DNA from: Deltaproteobacteria bacterium
Lineage (GTDB): Bacteria; Desulfobacterota; Desulfarculia; Desulfarculales; Desulfarculaceae
Length of the DNA: 7,895 nt
Direction: 5' to 3'
NCBI GenBank assembly: GCA_020444165.1
Contig: JAHLLK010000134.1
Location: forward strand, 1 to 7,895
Below, piece after piece: positions 4,766 through 7,895 of the stretch. Positions within the stretch are counted from its first letter, which is position 1; each line of letters opens with the position of its first letter. The position numbers and the translations under genes were made by a program. The notes under the pieces were generated by a model. It was given only the letters and a program-made list of their open reading frames with translations. It did not search any database and was not told the DNA's origin.

Positions 4766-6346
4766 ATGACCAAAGCCCGATTTTTTACTTTCGCCCTGAT
4801 CCTCATCCCGGCCCTGGCCCTGGCCCCGGGCCTGGGCCTGGCCCAGTCCGCCCAGCCCGCGCCGCCCGCCTCCTCGCCCCAGGTGTCCGACGACACCCAG
4901 GCCTGTCTGGATTGCCACACCTCGGCCACCCCGGGCATTGTGGCCGATTGGCAACGGAGCCGCATGGCCCGCACCTCGCCGGCCCTGGCCCTGGCCCAGC
5001 CGGAGCTGGCCCGGCGTATCTCCGTGGCCGTGGACAAGCTGCCGAAAAAATTGGCCGGGGTGGTGGTGGGCTGCGCGGAGTGCCACAGCCACACCCTCTT
5101 GCCCGCCAAGCACCAGGACAGCTTTGACCACGAAGGCTACAAGGTGCACACCGTGGTCACCCCCGAGGACTGCGCCTCGTGCCACCCGGTGGAGCGCGAG
5201 GAGTACAAGGGCAACCTCATGTCCCACGCCCGGGGCAACCTCTTGCACAACTCCCTCTACCAGACCCTGCGGCAAAGCATCGATGGGGTGCCCCGCCTGG
5301 GCCCCCACGCCCGGCCCGTGGTGGGGCCGGCCGATCCCGAGAGCGAGATGAACAGCTGCATCTACTGCCACGGCAGCGAGGTGAAGGTGAGCGGGCAGGA
5401 GACCCGCATGAGTGATTTCGGGGAGCTGGCCTTTCCGGTGCTGTCCGGCTGGCCCAACCACGGGGTGGGGCGCCGGAACCCCGACGGCAGCCTGGGCTCC
5501 TGCACCCCCTGCCACTCCCGCCACCAGTTCGCCATTGAGATGGCCCGGCAGCCCGCCACCTGCAGCGAGTGCCACAAGGGCCCGGACGTGGCGGTGTACA
5601 AGGTCTACGAGGTGAGCAAGCACGGCAACATCTACGAGACCCTGAAGAAACAGTGGGACTTCAGCAAGGTGCCCTGGACCGTGGGCCAGGACTTCAACGC
5701 CCCCACCTGCGCCGCCTGCCACGTGAGCCTGTTGCAGGACACCCAGGGCAACACGGTGGTCAAGCGGAGCCACAAGATGGCCGACCGCATCTGGTGGCGG
5801 CTGTTGGGGCTCATCTACTCCCACCCCCACCCGGTCAACCCCGACACCTCCCTCATCCGGAACGCCGACGGCCAGCCCCTGCCCACCACCCTGGCGGGCC
5901 AGCCGGCCACGAAGTTCCTGATCGACGCCAAGGAACAGGCCACCCGGCGGGAGACCATGCTGGGGGTCTGCCAGGCCTGCCACACCACCGGCTGGATCAA
6001 GGGCTACCAGGCCCAGTTGGAGGCCTCGCTGAAGGACGCCGACGCCCGGGTCCTGGCGGCGACCGGACTCATGCAGGACATCTGGCACACGGGCCTGGCG
6101 CAGCAGAAAAACCCCTTTGACGAGGCCATTGAGAAACACTGGCAGGACCAGTGGTTGTTGTGGGGCAATTCGGTGCGCTTCGCGGCGGCCATGCTGGGGC
6201 CGGATCTGGGGGTCTTCGAGGGCGGCCGCTGGGACCTTTCCCGGGGCCTGGCCATCATGGAGGACTGGCGGAACGCCCGGCAAGCGGGCCACCCGGCGGC
6301 GTCGCCGGCCAAGGCCCAAGCGACGGCCCCGGCCAAGAAGAAGTAG
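4766..6346 (+). CDS. Exported octaheme cytochrome c, hydroxylamine oxidoreductase (HAO)-like family
   Basis: A 526-residue precursor. An N-terminal signal peptide (KAR, then a hydrophobic stretch, likely cleaved after GLGLA at 26) directs it to the periplasm. Exactly eight CxxCH heme sites occur: 47-51, 103-107, 136-140, 198-202, 246-250, 266-270, 315-319 and 402-406. HAO-family landmarks are SHARGNLLHNSLY (153-165), WPNHGVGRRNPDGS (229-242) before heme 5, and SKHGNIY...W...APTCAACH (284-319) around heme 7. The C-terminal helical region (about 440-500) includes VRFAAAMLGPD. The family includes oxidative enzymes with a tyrosine-crosslinked P460 heme and reductive ones (epsilon-HAO type) lacking it. 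No tyrosine occurs after Y414, favouring the reductive or an uncharacterised type. The tail is Ala/Pro/Lys-rich. The ATG has GGAGG 11 bases upstream (4750-4754). No NapC/NrfH-like quinol dehydrogenase partner is in the window. Octaheme HAO-like assignment is strong; the substrate (nitrite, hydroxylamine or other) is inferred. Confidence 0.88.
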   Translation: MTKARFFTFALILIPALALAPGLGLAQSAQPAPPASSPQVSDDTQACLDCHTSATPGIVADWQRSRMARTSPALALAQPELARRISVAVDKLPKKLAGVVVGCAECHSHTLLPAKHQDSFDHEGYKVHTVVTPEDCASCHPVEREEYKGNLMSHARGNLLHNSLYQTLRQSIDGVPRLGPHARPVVGPADPESEMNSCIYCHGSEVKVSGQETRMSDFGELAFPVLSGWPNHGVGRRNPDGSLGSCTPCHSRHQFAIEMARQPATCSECHKGPDVAVYKVYEVSKHGNIYETLKKQWDFSKVPWTVGQDFNAPTCAACHVSLLQDTQGNTVVKRSHKMADRIWWRLLGLIYSHPHPVNPDTSLIRNADGQPLPTTLAGQPATKFLIDAKEQATRRETMLGVCQACHTTGWIKGYQAQLEASLKDADARVLAATGLMQDIWHTGLAQQKNPFDEAIEKHWQDQWLLWGNSVRFAAAMLGPDLGVFEGGRWDLSRGLAIMEDWRNARQAGHPAASPAKAQATAPAKKK

Positions 6347-6373
6347 GGGCTGCGAGCCGGGGCCGCGGCGGCC

Positions 6374-7024
6374 TCACACCCCCCTGGCCTCGGGGCTCCA
6401 GATGCATTTATGGAGCTGGAGCTGGAAACGCACCGGCAGGCGGTCTGCCAGGAGCCAGGCCACGGCGTCCGCCGGGGCCAGGCGGCCGTGGACCGTGGAC
6501 AAGAGCAGCTCCACCTGGGGCGGCCAAAGGGTCTCCCGGATGACCCGGCGGGCGTAGAGATAGTCCTCCCGGTCGGCCAAGACGAACTTCACCTCGTCAC
6601 CGGGGCGCAACGCGGCCAGGTTTTCCCAGCGCATGTGCGCCGCCATGCCCGAGCTGGGACATTTCACGTCCAAGACCAGCTTGGCCCGAGGGTCCACCGG
6701 GGTGATGTCCAGGGCGCCCGAGGTTTCCACCATCACCTGATGCCCCGCCCCGGCCAGGAGTTCGATCAATTCCAGGCCGGCGGCCTGGGCCAGGGGCTCC
6801 CCGCCGGTGACCAAAACCAGCCCCCAGCCCAGCGCCCGCACCTGTCTGAGCACTTCCTCCAGAGACATCTCCGCGCCGCCTTCCCGGGCGTAGGCCGTGT
6901 CGCACCAGGTGCAGGCCAGGGGACAACCGGCCAGGCGCACGAAAGCGGCCGGCAGCCCGGCCAGGCTGGATTCGCCTTGGATACTCTGAAATATTTCCGT
7001 GACTTTTACTATTGAGGTTTTCAT
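6374..7024 (-). CDS. queE: 7-carboxy-7-deazaguanine synthase QueE (radical SAM)
   Basis: A 216-residue cytoplasmic enzyme that converts 6-carboxytetrahydropterin to 7-carboxy-7-deazaguanine on the way to queuosine in tRNA. The QueE signature EIFQSIQGES is at 10-19. The radical-SAM cluster motif is the classical CxxxCxxC (C34, C38, C41 in CPLACTWCDT). TGGEP (73-77) and ETSG (100-103) are SAM-binding motifs, DVKCPSSG (119-126) is a family motif, and the end QLHKCIWSPEARGV is typical and complete. An upstream in-frame TTG at 7039 would add five residues, but ATG at 7024 is preferred as the stronger codon and the better family N-terminus. No Shine-Dalgarno sequence is evident before either start. 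The other queuosine genes (queC, queD, queF) are not here. The stop lies 27 bases from that of the convergent cytochrome gene. Confidence 0.93.
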   Translation of the reverse strand: MKTSIVKVTEIFQSIQGESSLAGLPAAFVRLAGCPLACTWCDTAYAREGGAEMSLEEVLRQVRALGWGLVLVTGGEPLAQAAGLELIELLAGAGHQVMVETSGALDITPVDPRAKLVLDVKCPSSGMAAHMRWENLAALRPGDEVKFVLADREDYLYARRVIRETLWPPQVELLLSTVHGRLAPADAVAWLLADRLPVRFQLQLHKCIWSPEARGV

Positions 7025-7038
7025 GGTATTAAATACCA
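7024..7038. promoter_or_regulatory. 15-base palindrome at the queE start codon
   Basis: TGGTATT-A-AATACCA is a perfect 7-1-7 palindrome that ends on the first base of the queE ATG. It replaces the expected ribosome-binding sequence, so it could be an operator near the transcription start or a small RNA structure controlling translation. It also lies in the divergent region shared with the downstream unknown gene. Confidence 0.45.
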
Positions 7039-7042
7039 ATTA

Positions 7043-7077
7043 ATTGTAATTGCCATTCCATACTGTTCTGCTATTCT
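7043..7077. promoter_or_regulatory. Candidate divergent promoters of queE (-) and the unknown gene (+)
   Basis: On the minus strand TACAAT (plus-strand 7043-7048) is a good -10, which would start queE mRNA around 7036, inside the palindrome. Its -35 is weak. On the plus strand TTGCCA (7050-7055, five of six) is followed after 16 bases by TATTCT (7072-7077), which would give the downstream gene a leader of about 180 bases. The two sets nearly touch. The 7040-7261 interval is otherwise free of recognisable features. Confidence 0.35.
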
Positions 7078-7261
7078 TTAATCAGCCTTTCTCACCGCCG
7101 CTTCCTGTCCAGCGGAGAATGCCCGGGAAGGTAAGAGCGGCCTGCCCATTGCTCGCTGAAGGTGGCAACAACCAGAAGTTAGACAACCTTGGGACCCTGG
7201 CGGCCCCTGTGACGGCCTGGACCGTGGTTCCGGCGCCGGCCTGCCTTCAAAGTAAAATACC

Positions 7262-7825
7262 ATGGCTGCCAACTTGCTGTACCAACTGGACGCCTCCCCC
7301 CTGCACACCCCGGAGCCTGGTCTGTGGTTACCACCGGCTCTCGGGGGACTCAAGCGGGAACGTCCCGTATTCTTCCATCATTGGCTGGCCCCCGCCTTGC
7401 GGGAGGCTGGTTTGGCCAGCCTGGACCTGGACGCGCTGTTGACCAGCCGCGATCTGGAATTGCGGGAGAAAACGGCCCAGGCCGTGCTGGCCCACGAAGA
7501 GCTGGGACTCTCGCTGACCGAGAGATGGGAACGCTCGCCGGCCCGGCTGCTCCTGGCCCTGAACGCCACCATGGCCCGCCAGGCCGGCCGCACCCCGGAG
7601 GAGCTGTTGGAGCTGGGCGACGTGCGCCTGGTGCAGCACCGGCTGTCCAGCGAAGAGGAAGACGCCAACATGCAGACCCTGGTGGACTTCCAGTTGGTTT
7701 ACAGCGGCGCCGGCTCCTGGGCCCGGCCCGATCACCGGCCCAACGTGTTCAAGTTCCACGCGGTGCCTTTGAATTGGGGCGGACGGATCCTCCTGGTCAG
7801 CTTCGATGTCGACGTTACCAACTAA
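7262..7825 (+). CDS. Protein of unknown function, 187 residues
   Basis: I do not recognise this family. The ATG at 7262 is the only reasonable start because an in-frame TAA lies nine bases upstream, but there is no clear Shine-Dalgarno sequence. The protein is leucine-rich and acidic, has no cysteine, no signal peptide and no membrane segment, and should be cytoplasmic. Residues about 35-120 look helical with alternating charged and leucine residues (ALREAGLASLDLDALL, ARLLLALNATMARQ, PEELLEL). The last 50 or so residues look beta-rich (LVDFQLVYSG, VFKFHAVPLN, RILLVSFDVDV). Codon choice strongly prefers G/C at third positions like the neighbouring genes, supporting real coding. It is divergent from queE and followed directly by hairpin repeats. 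Confidence 0.7.
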   Translation: MAANLLYQLDASPLHTPEPGLWLPPALGGLKRERPVFFHHWLAPALREAGLASLDLDALLTSRDLELREKTAQAVLAHEELGLSLTERWERSPARLLLALNATMARQAGRTPEELLELGDVRLVQHRLSSEEEDANMQTLVDFQLVYSGAGSWARPDHRPNVFKFHAVPLNWGGRILLVSFDVDVTN

Positions 7826-7826
7826 T

Positions 7827-7868
7827 GCAGAGGCTCGCCAGGCCGTCCTTGGCCTGGCTCGCAGAGGC
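7827..7868. repeat. Palindromic repeat with TCC loop, flanked by direct repeats
   Basis: GCCAGGCC (7837-7844) pairs perfectly with GGCCTGGC (7851-7858) around GTCCTT. The hairpin is flanked by an 8-base direct repeat GCAGAGGC at 7827-7834 and 7861-7868. It begins right after the stop codon of the unknown gene and has no T tract, so it is not a standard terminator. Its loop and the GGCC[A/G]TCCTTGGCC core match the fourth hairpin of the 3766-3932 cluster. Confidence 0.5.
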
Positions 7869-7895
7869 CGGCCAAAAGCGTGGTTTTGCCCGGCC
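7866..7895. repeat. Hairpin with CCAAAAgCGTG arm, at the window edge
   Basis: GGCCGGCCAAAA (7866-7877) pairs with TTTTGCCCGGCC (7884-7895), 11 of 12 bases, around GCGTGG. The arm sequence GGC(C)AAAA-R-CGTG and the returning GGTTTTGCC also occur in the second hairpin of the 3766-3932 cluster. The element reaches the window end and may be incomplete. Confidence 0.5.

Noticed and set aside
4661..6319. 552-codon open frame antisense to the octaheme cytochrome
   Set aside because: Low-complexity antisense shadow; the plus strand has a signal peptide and eight heme motifs.
7025..7261. preQ1 riboswitch for queE
   Set aside because: No preQ1-type pseudoknot hairpin with a downstream A-rich tail and no adequate leader length on the queE strand.
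7050..7442. 130-codon open frame overlapping the start of the unknown gene
   Set aside because: Covers the divergent promoter area, lacks coding character, and overlaps the better-supported frame at 7262-7825.

Overview
The window is GC-rich DNA with long terminator hairpins and a mix of soluble central-metabolism enzymes and a periplasmic multiheme cytochrome c. This suggests an anaerobic bacterium of the former Deltaproteobacteria (Desulfobacterota, for example a Desulfarculus-like sulfate reducer). That placement is inferred from gene content and protein style; no marker gene in the window proves it.

Layout, left to right. Bases 1-323 hold the 3' end of malate dehydrogenase (+), closed by a strong terminator (350-377) and a palindromic repeat (411-450). 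A convergent gene (1479-451, -) encodes a DHH/DHHA1 phosphoesterase. A 702-base non-coding stretch (1480-2181) follows, with several hairpins and weak promoters. It leads into a 503-residue biotin-dependent carboxyltransferase (2182-3693, +) of the pyruvate carboxylase B / oxaloacetate decarboxylase alpha / transcarboxylase 5S family, ending in a terminator (3718-3749). Next is a compact cluster of four back-to-back hairpins (3766-3932). After it comes an AT-rich promoter island with nested inverted repeats over a perfect extended -10, then a structured leader and a bacterial ferritin (4143-4664, +). A terminator (4682-4734) lies only 31 bases before an exported octaheme cytochrome c of the hydroxylamine-oxidoreductase-like family (4766-6346, +). 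A convergent queE (7024-6374, -) starts beside a 15-base palindrome. A divergent gene of unknown function (7262-7825, +) closes the coding part, and the window ends in another hairpin-repeat cluster.

How the genes relate. Malate dehydrogenase and the carboxyltransferase both handle C3/C4 acids, but they are separated by an opposing gene and are not one operon. Ferritin and the octaheme cytochrome are co-directional and may share the ferritin promoter through terminator read-through, which would link iron storage with a heme-rich periplasmic N-oxide enzyme. The other genes look like single transcription units.

I found no CRISPR array, transposase, tRNA, rRNA, toxin-antitoxin pair or defence system. 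The least-explained signals are the composite hairpin repeats, which recur in at least three intergenic places, the palindromic promoter of ferritin, and an octaheme cytochrome with no tyrosine after its last heme site.
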